A stretch of DNA of 64,000 nt from Plantago ovata (lineage: Eukaryota; Streptophyta; Magnoliopsida; Lamiales; Plantaginaceae), in the NCBI GenBank assembly GCA_028274465.1, contig CM051455.1, positions 115,605,547-115,669,546 of the forward strand, written 5' to 3'. Positions 12,241 to 25,100 of this stretch are shown here, piece by piece. The position numbers and the translations under genes were made by a program. Position 1 is the first letter of the stretch. Each line of letters opens with the position of its first letter. Under the pieces are notes generated by a model. The model was not told the origin of the DNA. It worked only from the letters and a program-made list of their open reading frames with translations, and ran no database searches.

Positions 12241-13860
12241 CTAAACTTGGTTCTGGTACATTGAATCCATTCCTAATTCCATGGCCTCTTGCCATTTGTT
12301 TGAGTCAATATCAATTATTGCCTCTTTGTAGGTCTCGGGATCTTCCCGATCTGATAAACCGACATCAAGTTCACTGATGTCTTCTATCATAAGGCTTTGC
12401 TTCTGAGGTCCTCTTAGGATCCTCTTCGACCTACGGAGCTCGACTTGTTCTGGTGCTTTTCTTTTGTGGCTTCGTGTAACACGAACATTATCAGTGGGTA
12501 CTGATGCAGTTGGTCGTTGGGCGCGACCCTGTTCCCTTGCGGGAGGCTGCTCTTGTGCAACTTGTTGCATAGGTTGGTTGATAACGGGTTCTATTGGTGT
12601 GGTTTCAACTGTTGATCTAATCACAGGACTCCCACTGACTATGACATGCTTAGCAAGTGTCATATCATCACCCTTGTCTGCTTCGAAAGCTCCCACTGAA
12701 CTTGAGTCCAAATCAGAAGATTTAGAGACCTCATGTTCGCGCGTGTCAAAGTCTTGAATTTCTTCAAGTTCTATCACATCATCTAACCTCTCTTCTTCGA
12801 GGTATTCAGCTTCTAAAAACTTCACGTTTCTAGACACGATCACCTTGTGATCTTCAGCATGATAGAATTCATAGCCTCTCGTCTGACGAGGATAGCCTAT
12901 GAAATATAATTTGACACCCTTGGCATCTAACTTATCAGTGAGCATCAGCTTGACTATCGCAGGACAGCCCCAAGGTCTAAGATAGCCTAGAGAAGGCTTC
13001 TTTCCCTTCCATAACTCATAAGGAGTTTTCTCCACTGATTTAGATGGTACACGGTTGAGAATGTAGATTGCAGTTTGTAGTGCATATACCCACAGATACT
13101 TTGGAAGAGTCGAGAATCCAATCATTGATCTTACCATGTCTAACAGGGTTCGATTCCTCCTCTCAGACACACCGTTTAACTATGGTGTTCCAGGAGGAGT
13201 CCATTGCGATTGAATCCCATTTTCCTTCAAGTAATCGATAAATTCTTCACTAAGGTATTCACCTCCTCGATCTGATCGAAGAGTGACTATCCTTAAGTTC
13301 AATTCATTCTCGACCTCATTCCTAAACTCCTTGAATTTCCCAAAGGTCTCGGATTTATTCTTCATAAGATAAATATATCCATACCTTGAGAAATCGTCAG
13401 TAAAGGTAACGAAGTAAGGATAATCCCCACGCGCATGGACTTTAAACGGTCCACATACATCGGTATGTATGAGCTCTAAGCAGCGAGTGGCACGAACACC
13501 TTGTCCAACTAAAGGTTTGTTCGTCATCTTACCCTTAACACAAGATTCACATGTGCCATATGATTCAAAATCAAATGGTTCTAAGTAGTCCAACTTCCTT
13601 AGTCTTTGAATCCGTGTTTCATTGATATGGCCCAGCCGACAATGCCATAGATAAGATGGATTATTCTTCTTACTTGAAGACGATTGTTTGTTATGTATTT
13701 GAAATAAAGGTAGACTACTTTGCAAAATATTTAAACCATTCACCAAGCGAGCCTTTCCATAATACTGATCATTTAATGAAAAATAACAAGTATTATTCGC
13801 AAATCCAAAGGAAAAACCCATATTGTCTAACAATGGATGGAACAAAATAAACATTATCAA
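12241..13860 (-). pseudogene. Angela integrase region
   Basis: The N-terminal zinc-binding part reads WHCRLGHINETRIQRL and CESCVKGKM. The catalytic core includes DVCGPFKVHARGDYPYFVTF and TLRSDRGGEYLSEEF, and downstream [19 protein letters not shown]. The last third (SKRILRGPQ and acidic surroundings) is the usual linker to RT. It inserts the cDNA into the genome. The region has at least one break. Confidence 0.9.
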
Positions 13861-14959
13861 GTTCTAAACATTGTCCCGACGGTAAATCTATCTTGCTGCG
13901 TCCAACGCGTTTGGCTTCAACTGGATTGCCGTTCCCAACATGCAAGTCGATTTCACCTTGCTTGACTAGCCTGTGATCAATTAGCCCCTGCACATTATTA
14001 CAAATGTGTGAGCCACAGGCTGTATCTAATACCCAACCATTGGATTCAAAAGTAGTCATGTTCATTTCAATAACAAACATACCTGAGCCAGAAGTTGATG
14101 ACTTCTTGGCTTGATCTGCCCTAAGCTTTGGGCAATCTTTCTTCCAATGTCCTTTCTTCTTACAGAAAAGACATTCATCTGTGCGCACCGTTCCGCTTCT
14201 CTTGAACTTCCTTTTCTGGTTCAGACGCTTTGGCTTATCACTCCAAGTGTTAGCCTTGGCTCCCGACTTTCCCTTACCCTTAGCACCTTTGCTTTTCGGG
14301 TTTGAGTTAGACGGTTGCCCAACAAGCATGATCGACTTTTCCTTCTTAGGAAGAGTTTGATCATATGTCTTCAGCAGATTATGAAGTTCAGGCAGTGTTA
14401 CGTCCTTTGCATTCATCGTGTAATTAATGATGAACTGTGAATACGAACTCGGCAATGATTGAAGGACAAAGATCACCATGATCTTGTTCTCTAGCTTAAC
14501 GCCGGCATCGGCAAGCTTTTCAAAGAGACCAATCATTTTGAGAACATGCTCAGACATGTTCCCTCCTTCACTGAGCTTGCATCTGTGTATGTCTTTGATC
14601 AAATCAAATTCAACACTTCTAGCTGTCGTCTTAAAGAGCGACTCAAGATGTTTCAACATCTCATACGACAACATGCTTTCATGTTGCCTCTGCAGCTCAT
14701 TGCTCATTGCCGCCAGCATAATACACTGCGCGGATTTAGCATTCTCAAGATGCTTATCAGACCTTGCCTTGTTGGCTTGATTCCAAGCAGCAACCTCATC
14801 GGCAGTCTGATTTTCGGGGCACACGGGAATGACCTCGTCCAAGACGTACTCAATCTTTTCGTACCTCAGCACCAAACGTATATTCCTGATCCAATCTAGG
14901 AAGTTTGGTCCGGTTAAAATTTGCTTCTCCAAGACAGCACAGAGCGAGATACTCGCCAT
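13793..14959 (-). pseudogene. gag: Angela gag - protease region
   Basis: Starts MASISLCAVLEKQILTGPNF, the Angela Gag opening. The CCHC zinc knuckle CLFCKKKGHWKKDC lies about two thirds along. The aspartic protease motif WVLDTACGSHICNN follows. It forms the particle shell and the processing enzyme. The open frame extends upstream to 15046, but the Met at 14959 matches where Angela Gag proteins begin. Confidence 0.88.
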
Positions 14960-15437
14960 ATAAGGAGAAATAATATAGAACGAAAACAATAAATCAACTA
15001 CTGAAATATCATTTCTAAATACACAGTCAACATAACTAAACAACAAGGTCCTTTAGCTGTTTAGCTCCCACTATTTTCACATATGCTTGCCCCCACAACA
15101 AACATACGGGTAATGTCCAACAAGTTACCGTAGTGGCCAAGATCCAAATCCATATTATGCCATACTCCAACGGGGGCTGGTCGCATAGCATAATATGACC
15201 GGTAGGACTAGTAAGACTATCCAATTGCGTCACGCAACTCTTGGTTGTTAAATCTAATTTAACCCGATGCCCTACATATTGTACCTATCGAGGTCGCTAG
15301 ATACAATATGCAGTAAGTCATAACCATAGGCTTACTCTAATCTGACGATTACTGCGAGTCTGTAAGACGAGGTCGCCAATACAAGAAAACGCAATGAAAG
15401 TTCAGAATTAAAGCACCCTATGGAAAGCATCTCAGAA

Positions 15438-15559
<122 letters not shown>

Positions 15560-15623
15560 CTGTACTTATATTGGTTGGGGCTTGTAGCTTGAGGGTTGTT
15601 ATCAGTCATCTACAAACAAATAA

Positions 15624-15752
15624 GGGCGCCGCCTACCCATCATGCATGAACGGTCTACACGTAATGGATGTCGCCTATCCATTCTAGTTCTAAACGCGGT
15701 CAAGCACATAATGGGTGCCGCCTACCCATATAAGAGGGCGCCGCCTACCCTC
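15624..15752 (-). repeat. Four short inverted repeats with constant loop (Angela leader)
   Basis: Four sites share the core GYCGCCT flanked by complementary arms. They are 15624-15638 (GGG/CCC arms), 15663-15683 (AATGGAT/ATCCATT, perfect 7 bp), 15711-15729 (ATGGGT/ACCCAT, perfect 6 bp) and 15734-15752 (GAGGG/CCCTC). Arms differ between copies but stay complementary. On the element's sense strand the loop reads AGGCGRC. Function unknown. Confidence 0.7.
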
Positions 15753-16257
15753 GCATGCATAGCGGTCGAACGGAATGTAAAAACATGGTATTTAAACATG
15801 CATTGTCAAACAATAGCATATTGAGCATATAAAAACAAGTAGTAGCCTATGTGGATGACAAATGACTTCACAATTTCATTATGAAAATTATAATCCCATA
15901 CTTATAATCTCTATGAAATAATTGAAAATTTGGACTAGATTGTATATTCGAAAATTCTATTGACCAAGTAGCAATTTTGAAAACCCGAAGGACTTAATTG
16001 TAATTTTAAAAACCTTGGAGGTGTTAAATCTAAAATTCAAAAGTAGAAGGACTAATTTGCAATAAACAATAAATTGATAAATTACAAATAAGCCCTTTAA
16101 CTTTATACTAATTAAATTTAACGCCTCCAGTTTAAAACAATTACAATTAAATCATATTTATATTTCAAATATAAAATTCAATCCTCAAAACTTTCAAAAT
16201 TCAATTTTGGGTCCAACCCGAAAATATATATAAAATTTTTCTTTTTTTTTTTGAAAA

Positions 16258-16383
16258 CGTGGGACGGGACCCCGTCCCCCGGTGCCCGCGGCCCGGCGCC
16301 GTGGGTGCAGGCGCCCGGCGCGCCAGGCGGCCGCGTCCGCAGGCACGGCGCCGCCGCCGCCTGCGTCGCGCAGGCGGCCCGGT
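16258..16383. other. GC-rich block in Angela leader
   Basis: About 125 bp composed almost wholly of G and C (runs such as GGCGCCG and GCCGCCGCC) in an otherwise AT-rich region, with a T-rich stretch on one side and a TA-rich stretch on the other. It is close to the 5' LTR and likely to fold strongly in RNA. No coding signal. Confidence 0.75.
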
Positions 16384-16540
16384 CAAAAAATATATATATA
16401 TTTTTTTGTTTTTTGAAAAATATATATTCTAAATTTATATAAAAACAAAACTTTTGAAAATCGAATTTATCATAGAATCAATTGCATCCACATATCTACA
16501 AAATCATACAATATATATACGTATATACGTAATCAATTAA

Positions 16541-16557
16541 CCTGGCTTTTATACCAC
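16541..16557 (-). other. Angela primer binding site (tRNA-iMet type)
   Basis: On the - strand GTGGTATAAAAGCCAGG directly follows the 5' LTR. It resembles the common plant Copia site TGGTATCAGAGCC, complementary to the 3' end of initiator methionine tRNA. Confidence 0.85.
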
Positions 16558-18653
16558 TGTAAGAAAATACGGTCAGAGTTACCCCTAGGGTACGCAGCGG
16601 AATTTCAAAAAATTTCTTAACATACAGGTTAATTGATTATGCATATGTCGTATATACATAAATACGTCAATTAGAAGACTAACCTTACTTCCAAAGCAGC
16701 TTCCAAGTCTTCGTAATAATCCGGTGTATCTTCTCCTTCGTCGAAGTCGAAGATATCTACAATGCTCCTTATATCTGCAAGACAATAAGAGTTAGTTTCC
16801 AGCTCCTAGAACCTCAACCTTGGTATCCACGGATGAACAGCCTATCGGAAGAATGCTAGGATATTCTTTATGTGACCAAGAAGACGGGGTGGCAATTCCT
16901 CCAGGTGGTGGTGCGCGCGCGTGAGGCTAAGAGGAGGGGAGAGTTTTATTTTCTCTAAGAAAACTGGGTAGAATGACTGTGAAAGTCTATGTCTGAAATT
17001 CTGTTCAAAACTGTGTATTAAAACTCTCTCTAATAGTCCACTATATATAGTAGTCTATAGAAGCCTAAAGCATAAGCAATTAGACTTCGTAAAGGAATAA
17101 GAATCTAATTCTTATCGCACAAGGAAACCAATATCAAGTCTAGATTCATTCCCAATCAAATTAAAACTCAATCAGGAAAATCTAACTTATCCCTTGGACT
17201 TCTAATAGAGGAAGGAGTCGAACTCCTTTCCCTACACAGCCACGCGCGCGCGCGCGCCTTGTCCTACGGGAGGTGGGTCCCACTTTTGGGACCCACTTAT
17301 ATTTCTAAGGCAATCCAAACTCCAAGTAGATTTTGCCCAAGTGCATATGTTGATTCTAAATTAACATATCCTTTCTAATCAAACCTCCATTATATTTCTA
17401 AAATATAATCTTTAATTGTATTTACATAAAATACAATTAATTAGCCAATTCAATTAATAATTCCAAATCATTAATTTAGCCACCAACTATTATAATTAAT
17501 TCCAAATTAATTATAATCCATCAATCACAATTAATTCTAAATTAATTGCGATTCCATCTTCAAGGATATTCTGATAGACCGAATCACCACATAGTGTGAC
17601 CCATAGGGCCTCACCGTATTAAGAAAGACCTAGACTAGGCAACATGGAATTCCTAGACGGTTCCATTTGCAATATAATACGTGAGGACGTTTGAGAGGTT
17701 TCTCAAAGCTAACACTTTCGTTGCGAAGCCTGTTGCGCTCAACGCGGCGATGGTAACGTCCCTTCATTTGACTTGCTCGAATGTATCTAGGATCGATGAA
17801 GTGTCTATCCCAATAATACATCCACGGGCGTCTCAGGGAGTTGCTTGGTTAAGATATACTTATGACCATCATAATATATCATTTGCACTGGCCAGTGACT
17901 TTACCAACACAACTATGCAGACTATGAGCAGTGCTCTCCTGTGCTACACTTGAGAGATGAATCCTTTACAAAATCACTTATCACCCCCATTTGTATTTAG
18001 CCATAATCCTGGATCGTGTCTTAGGTCAGTTGCTTATTCAGAGTTGACATAGACGGGTCCACCAAGGATATGGGGCAACAAATGTGATGATAAAGTCCTG
18101 TAAGTACAAAGGACGAATGGCATCACTTCGACAACTCACCGGTTCCCATAGACACGTCGGTGTAGAGTATACATCGATGGGAGTGTCCGGTGGGTACTTC
18201 CATTGTTCGATAAAGCTTTTTCGAACAACTATGCGCAGTTATGGGAACGTTTCTTGATTGTCCAACAATCCGTTCCGTGGCCGTGGGATCGACTCACACT
18301 TGCTCCAACAAGTATAACCTCCACGCATACTAGTCTTGTCAGGTTCATTCAGACCCCCACATCCGAGATGAACCACGACTAGGGAGAGTTTGGGATAGAT
18401 GATAACTCACATAGCTCCCACTAACTGTGTGATCGGTCATCTATCCGAGGGGACATGTTTAATATCAATACAGACAGTAATAAAGATATGACATGCTGCA
18501 GCCTGGTGTAATATAAATATGAAAGCGATACTCAATAGTAAAATGCAACAAACATATATTATATTACGTTGACCTGTGTAATAGTACATATATGCACTCT
18601 ATAAGGGCACCATGCCCTTAGTAAAGGCTGTCTCTAGGACATATACACTATCA
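16558..18653 (-). repeat. Angela 5' LTR
   Basis: 2096 bp, TG...CA, paired with 8656-10748. It is the promoter-bearing LTR of the element by orientation (primer site adjacent at its left edge). Confidence 0.95.
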
Positions 18654-18658
18654 GTTAC
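18654..18658. repeat. Target site duplication, right (GTTAC)
   Basis: Second copy of GTTAC, directly after the Angela LTR. Tat pol sequence resumes immediately. Confidence 0.95.
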
Positions 18659-19813
18659 CTGGCAAAATGCTTCTCAATCTTGAGAAAGTATGGCATGAAG
18701 CTCAACCCAGCGAAGTGTACCTTCGGAGTCAAAGGGGGGAAATTCCTCGGTTACATGGTGACAGAGAGAGGAATAGAAGCAAACCCCGAAAAGATAAAGG
18801 CCATCCTCGATCTTCCTCAACCTCAATCCATCAACGAGGTGCAACAATTGGTCGGAAAGTCAATCGCATTGAGTAGATTCATCTCGAGGTCTGCCGAGAA
18901 AAATCTACCTTTTTTCAAAGTGCTAAGGAAGAGCAGCCACTTCGAGTGGACGAAGGAGTGCGAGGAAGCCTTCGAGAAGCTGAAAGAGTATCTACTCGCT
19001 CCCCCACTATTGTCGAAACCCATAGAAGGAGAGGTAGTTTACTTATACCTAGCAGCAATTGGGGAAGCTATCAGCTCGGTCTTGGTACGAATCCAAGGTA
19101 ACGACCACTTGCCCATCTACTACTTGAGTAAAGTACTCGCCGGAGCTGAAACGCGGTACATGGATATCGAGAGGCTATCCTTTGCCCTCGTTTATACGGC
19201 AAGGAGGTTGAAGCCCTACTTTGGTGCTCACAAGGTTGTAGTTTTCACGAAGCAACCTCTTAAGCAAGTTCTTGGAAAACCCGAAAACTCGGGAAGATTG
19301 GCAAGATGGGCAATTGAATTAAGTGAGTACTACATCGACTATCAAGCACCCGTGGCCAAGAAAGCACAAGTCATCGCCGACTTTCTCGTAGAGTATCCCT
19401 CCAAAGGAACTTCAGGGGAAAACCCTTCGGAAACACAGAGTGTTATGATGATGGTCGAAGAGCAACCCCAGCAAAGCAACCCTATGCAAGCTCTTGAAGA
19501 TGCTTTGAAAGAGCTCAAGGCGATGTCCCAAACAAAAAGAAAAAGGCATGAAGTGTTCCTGTCAGAAAAAATCGACGAACCAAAGGTCACGGAGACCGTC
19601 TCTCCAAAACCCAAGAAATTAGTCGACCACGGAGACGTCTGGATTCTTCATGTTGATGGATCCTCATCAGGAAAAAATGGCGGGATAGGAATATACTTCA
19701 AGAGTCCCGGAGGGGCTGAACTCGAGTACGCTGTTACTCTTAGTTTCCCGGTCTCAAACAATGAAGCAGAATATGAAGCCATCCTCATAGCTCTACGTAT
19801 GGCAAAAGCATAG
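18659..19813 (+). CDS. Tat RT C-terminal part, RNase H and archaeal-type RNase H
   Basis: Continuation of Tat pol after the Angela insertion. The RT thumb (MKLNPAKCTFGVKGGKFLGYMV) is followed by the Ty3/Gypsy RNase H (LYLAAIGEAISSVLV, then YYLSKVLAGAETRY). After a charged linker a second RNase H begins (WILHVDGSSSGKNGGIGIY, then NNEAEYEAILIALRMAK). Two RNase H domains in tandem are a known trait of the Tat lineage. Confidence 0.9.
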   Translation: MAKCFSILRKYGMKLNPAKCTFGVKGGKFLGYMVTERGIEANPEKIKAILDLPQPQSINEVQQLVGKSIALSRFISRSAEKNLPFFKVLRKSSHFEWTKECEEAFEKLKEYLLAPPLLSKPIEGEVVYLYLAAIGEAISSVLVRIQGNDHLPIYYLSKVLAGAETRYMDIERLSFALVYTARRLKPYFGAHKVVVFTKQPLKQVLGKPENSGRLARWAIELSEYYIDYQAPVAKKAQVIADFLVEYPSKGTSGENPSETQSVMMMVEEQPQQSNPMQALEDALKELKAMSQTKRKRHEVFLSEKIDEPKVTETVSPKPKKLVDHGDVWILHVDGSSSGKNGGIGIYFKSPGGAELEYAVTLSFPVSNNEAEYEAILIALRMAKA

Positions 19814-19867
19814 GAAGTGAAGTAGCTACATCTCTTCACTGATTCTCAACTGGCCGAGAAGCAAATC

Positions 19868-21343
19868 TTGGGAAAATTCAGAACCAAGAAGGACTCACTG
19901 GCCGAGTACAAGAGCGTCATCACGGAAGAAATCCAAAAATTCGAAAGTTGTGAGATTGAGAAGTTCTCAAGAGATCTCAATCAAATGGCAGATGCCCTAT
20001 CAAAGTATGCTTCGGCTTCCGGAGGAGTGGATACCCGGAATGTGATACTTATGAGAATCAACGCATCATCCCTGTGGTCATCAAAGCCAAACGTCTTGGC
20101 AATTGACACTCAATCGAGTTGGATGCAAGGGATAACTACATATCTCACAAATGGAAGCCTTCCTTGTGACAAGGCTGAAGCAAGGAAGATCAAAGGAAAA
20201 GCTCCCCGATACATCATGCAAGGCGACTACTTGTACAAAAGGTCCTTCGAGGGAGTCTACTTGAGATGTGTCTCCGAGCAAGAAATCCAAAAACTTTTAG
20301 GAGAGATGCATCGTGGAAGTTGCGGGGACCATGCCGGAGGAAGAACCCTTGCGCAGAAAGTCATTCGACAAGGATACTACTGGCCCACTGTTCGCGAAGA
20401 CGCTGCCCAATTTGTGAGAAGGTGCGAGGAGTGTCAAATGCACGCCAATTTGATCAATGTCCCAGCGAAACCTCTCATGCCCATTACCATCACTTGCCCT
20501 TTCGACATATGGGGCATCGACATAGTCGGTCCTTTCCCAAGAGGCACGGGACAAAAGAAGTTCATCATCGTTGCGGTCGAATACTTTAGCAAGTGGGCGG
20601 AAGTTGAGGCAGTATCTACCATCACCGACCAAAGAGTGATGAACTTCGTATGGAGGAACATCGTGTGTCGATTTAGCTTGCCGAGAATCCTCATCTCGGA
20701 TAACGGTGCGCAATTTTGTGGCCAAAGATTCAACGAATGGTGCAAGGAAATGAAGATTTAGAGGATGTATACCTCTGTAGGACATCCTCAATCCAACGGG
20801 CAAACAGAAGCCGTCAACAAAATCCTCGTCAACAACTTGCAGAAGAAGTTCGCCACCAACAAGGACTGGGTCGACGAGCTTGATGGAGTGGTATGGGCAT
20901 ACCGCACTACTTCAAAAACAGCTACAAGAGAGACTCCCTTCTCGCTAGTTTATGGGTCCGAGGCGGTCATACCAGCGGAAGTAGCAGTAGAAACCCTCAG
21001 AATCCAAGGGTATCAACCCGAGGACAATCATACAGAGAGACTCTTCGACTTGGAGACGGTTAGTGAAGCGAGGACCAATGCCTTGGCCAACATCCTCAGA
21101 TATCAAGCATTGATCGCGAAGACCTACAATAAGGGCGTAAGAGAGAGAGACTTCCAAGTTGGGGACCTAGTACTCCGAAGAGCAGACATCCTGGGCAAAG
21201 TTGGGAAGATGCAACCCAATTGGGAAGGCCCCTACAAGATAATTGAAGCAAGGTCCAATGGAAGTTATCGTCTGCAAGACATGGAGGGAAGAGTATTAAA
21301 GAACCCGTGGAATACTTCTAACCTCCAGAGATTCTACGCTTGA
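19868..21343 (+). CDS. Tat RNase H tail and integrase region
   Basis: End of the second RNase H (NQMADALSKYAS), then the integrase. The HHCC zinc finger spans HRGSCGDHAGGRTLAQKV to CEECQMHA. The DDE core includes FDIWGIDIVGPFP, ILISDNGAQFCGQRF and HPQSNGQTEAVNKIL. The C-terminal part (FQVGDLVLRRA, then WEGPYKI) is the usual GPY/F-type tail, and no chromodomain follows. The region has at least one break. Pol ends at 21343. Confidence 0.9.
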
Positions 21344-22131
21344 GTTGCTTGAAGAAAAAGCTTTTTGAAGAACCCCTGTGAAAGGCCAGAAGATCGAGAA
21401 GGATTCCTCACAATTTCGTGTGAGAGGCACCTCATGTTTTCATTAAGAAGTTGTTGTAAACAAGCTGGCCGAGGAGCCCCCCATTGTAATTGTATTTCCG
21501 ACAAATCAATGCAATGTCTATCTTTCAACAAGAATCGTTCAAATATAGAATTGTTATGACGCTACTCAATCAAAAGAGCTTACTCGATCTACACAAAAGC
21601 TAACCGATTTCGCTTTATTAAAGGAACCCTCCCCACTCTCTTATCTGTAAAGCCTTTTAAGGGGATAAAAGCGACGAGCAGAATGAAGTCCAGGAGGAAC
21701 CTGATTTATTCTGGATCAACACTTAGAATTATTCTTAATTATCAAAGGAAATCGAGAAGCACGGCAACTACCTTGATAGCTCGAGGAGCCTGGTCCGATT
21801 TATCATTAGCGAAGGTCACCTTACTACTTTATGACTCGAAGAGCTGGGGTCCTCGATCTCAACTTATACATGTTACACTACTCTATCCAAGTTATACGTC
21901 ATAACTAAGGAGTTAGTAAAAAACACAAGTATAGGAAAGAAATGGAAGAGAAAATTATATTGAATAAAACAAGGAAAGCATTCATCATGTTATAATACAA
22001 CGGGGATCGAGTACGCCACCAGGGGCCGAATAGCAAATTATGAAAGCATGAAATTGTTCGGAAAAAACTCTGAGAAAATACAAGTACAAAGTTAACCGAG
22101 CATACTCGGCCTTGATCAAGCTCTCGCGCCT
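21344..22131. other. Spacer between Tat pol and antisense gene
   Basis: About 790 bp with no supported gene. Pol (from the left) and the antisense gene (from the right) converge here tail to tail, so it should hold both 3' untranslated regions. No clear repeat seen. Confidence 0.6.
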
Positions 22132-25100
22132 TTAAGGGGTCCGGCTGGCCGAGAATTCGCTCTGGAGTCCGGGGACACTACTCGTCGAAGCACCGGCTCT
22201 AGTAGGGCTGTTCGGGGTATGCAAGTTCCCGTCGCTATCCTTCTCGCGAGCCTCCTTGATCGCGTTAGCATAAGTAATCAGCTCAGGCTCCACAAAACCC
22301 TCCTCGCGCCCCATCATAGGCTTATTGACTTGAATCCATTGGGCATTCCGAAGAGGAGCCTTCTCAAAAGGCAGAAGTAGGCCGGCCCTGATGCATTCGG
22401 GGACCCAGCGAGGAAGATAGGAAGGCTTACTTGGGTATGGAACCTCCGGATCAGTCACAAGCTCGACGAACTAGCATGCATGATGCATCTCGTCGCTCGG
22501 AATCTCATCAGGATACCGGCTCAAATCATCGCGCCGACCAGCATGCATATCTCCTCGGGCGTCCACATCAAAATCCTCGGGCAGAAGATTAACTCTTTTA
22601 AGCTGCCCGATACAGGAGAAGAAACCTTCCTCGCGAGCAGTATCTTTGATGTCCTGAGTGGCCAACTTGTAAGTGGCGGACCCCATGAATGCCCGGGCAG
22701 TCTCGAGCCTACTACCGACGAGGAAGGATAGCACACTATCCTTAAACTTCTACATGCATTGCGACAGTGTTGCATAACCACCCTTGTAGCCCAGAGCCCT
22801 CTGCTTCTCCCGAGACAACTCCTTCTCGAGCTGATCCACCTTCTCGTGGGATTTGCGGACCTCCTCATTGGCCACCTGGGTCTTAGCCTTCTCGAATGCA
22901 ACCGTCTTTTCAAGCTCCTCGATCACCTGACTGATGTCGGAGCGATCCGCCGCGACGTTAGCATACGCCTCCTTGATGTGCTCAAGCTGCACGAAAATTT
23001 AGAAGTTAATTCTGCTTATCAAGACAACTTAAAAGCGAGGAACGAAATTAAAGACTTGTAAAAATTTCACAAGAATTACCTGTAGAGCGCAGAGGCTAAG
23101 TTCATGGGCGCGGTCCAACTCAGACATCTGGACGAACCGTTTGATCTCCGCGGCGCGATCAACGTCCAAGGCTTCTTTACCTTTCTTGCGGGCTGGCTCG
23201 TCGTTCCCGCCAAGATTGATGAGCCTCTTCGCACAAGCTCTTTTATGGGGAGGGGCTCGCTCCTTCGGACGCTTCTCCGGGTTGCCGTCCCCAGCCTCCC
23301 CGGCCTTCTTTGCAGCCGCGGCGTCCTCCGCAGCCTTCCGCTTGACTGCTTCCACGGGGTCCTCGATCGTCGTGAGCCCCTCCTTAGCCAGAGTGTCTCG
23401 ATGCTCCGCCGCATTCTTGGGGTGGCTAAGGTCAAGGGACCCGAGGATCTTTGTGGTCTTGCCCGCCAAGCGTTGCTTCCTCCTTTGCTCCTCCTTCGCC
23501 TCAAGGGTCTTCGACATTATCCAAGCAAACCAATACTCTCAACAATCAAGGAGAACAAAAGAGTTAGCAAAAGCGAAGAGCAATGGTAGTCGATACAAAG
23601 AAAGCAAAGAAAAAATACAAGTATAAGGTTTCTAAAGTGATCCTCGAGCTAGTTACCAAAGAGGAGGTCGTCGGTATATCCTGAGTTCTTATAACCCGTG
23701 TAGACCGCGGAGGACAGACCAGCGAGATAAGGAAGTGGTTGCAACACTAAGCCCCAGTAAAAGTACTTCTCTGGGTCATCACAAGAGTTTCTCTCCTCGA
23801 GCGCCAGTACCCAGGGGTCCGACTCAACAGGAAGAGGATATCGATCAGATATTGGTCCTCGGTAGAAATGTTTGGGTACTCCCCACTCCGCATCCGCGTC
23901 GCTCATACCTGGGAGTTTCTTCTTCTTAACATATATATATCGGTGGAACCATTTATAGCCCGAGGCGGATGGAGCGTCCACTATAAATCCAAGACCGGGG
24001 CGAGTGTTAAAGTAATAAAAGAACTTGTTTCCAGAGCTCATCGAGACTCTGAAAAGCTGGTTGAAATTATGAAAGTTCACCGGGATCCCCAGCTTCTTGC
24101 AGAGTACCCCAAAACAGATAAGAGTGACGAATGCGCTGGGGAGAAGCTGCCAGGGAGCGAGGCCCAACTGGTTGATGATATATTTGAAGGGGTCGCAAAA
24201 AGGAAGGATCCATCCTCGATCCAATGTCAGTAGATGCACAGCCATATAACCAGGTGGCGCATTGTAGAAGGTCTGGTCGGGCTTTGGCACGAGGATGTCA
24301 ATCTTCCTCTTGCTTAGCCGATATTTTTGCCTTATTGATGGGATTTCTTCCTTTTTAACCGTGGAGCCGGTTGTCGGAATCAGACCGTCCTCGTTCTTCT
24401 CGCCTTGCGGATTGGGGAGATCAACATCCTTAGGTCCTCGAGTAAACTTCTTCCCGCTGGCCACAGTAAGCTTGGCATTTTCTTCGAGATCGTCTTTTTT
24501 CTTCTTGTATCGAGAAGCTTTCCTCTTCGATTTCTTTGGGGCCTTACCCGGAGCATGGGCAGCTTCTTCCTTATCCTATGAGGACGAAACCTTCTCGCCC
24601 CTCTTACGCTTGCGATCGCGTTCAAGCACAGCCCTTGCCCGCTCTCCTTCAGCCTCCTCGCTCGGAATGGGAGCTCTTACATTTCTCGTCGCGGGGAAGC
24701 TGAAATCTATCTGTGTAGGATCGATTGTCTCATAAGGAACAACGCCATCGATATAATACTGCTCTTGGATGAACAGTTCTCGCTCCACACTCTGATTCAT
24801 CTCAGAGAACGACGGAGATGGAATACTCCGGCTCGGACCAGCTTCATTCCCGTGGAGATCTAGAATCTTCACCGAGGAATCCTCGTCGCTACTGATTACT
24901 GTGCGACGAACAGTTTGAACAGGAAGCTCGGATTTACGTACTCGAGACGAGGAAGGCTCTTCGATATGTTCACGCTGGCCTTCTTGGAAAGAGTGTTCTC
25001 CTTCCTCGAACCAAGAAAGCTCAGGCGTAGGCTGCTCGGTATCGTCCATATCCTCTACCCGGATAGGCAATGGGTCGACGTTACCTCGGACACCATAGTC

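Noticed and set aside
16258-16383. CpG-island promoter of a host gene
   Set aside because: It lies in the Angela leader and no host exon is near.
20297-20803. 168-residue frame on the - strand inside Tat integrase
   Set aside because: Shadow of the integrase coding strand; no conserved motif of its own.
23104-23626. 161-residue frames on the + strand
   Set aside because: Opposite strand of the Lys/Ala-rich part of the antisense gene; composition explains the long open frame.
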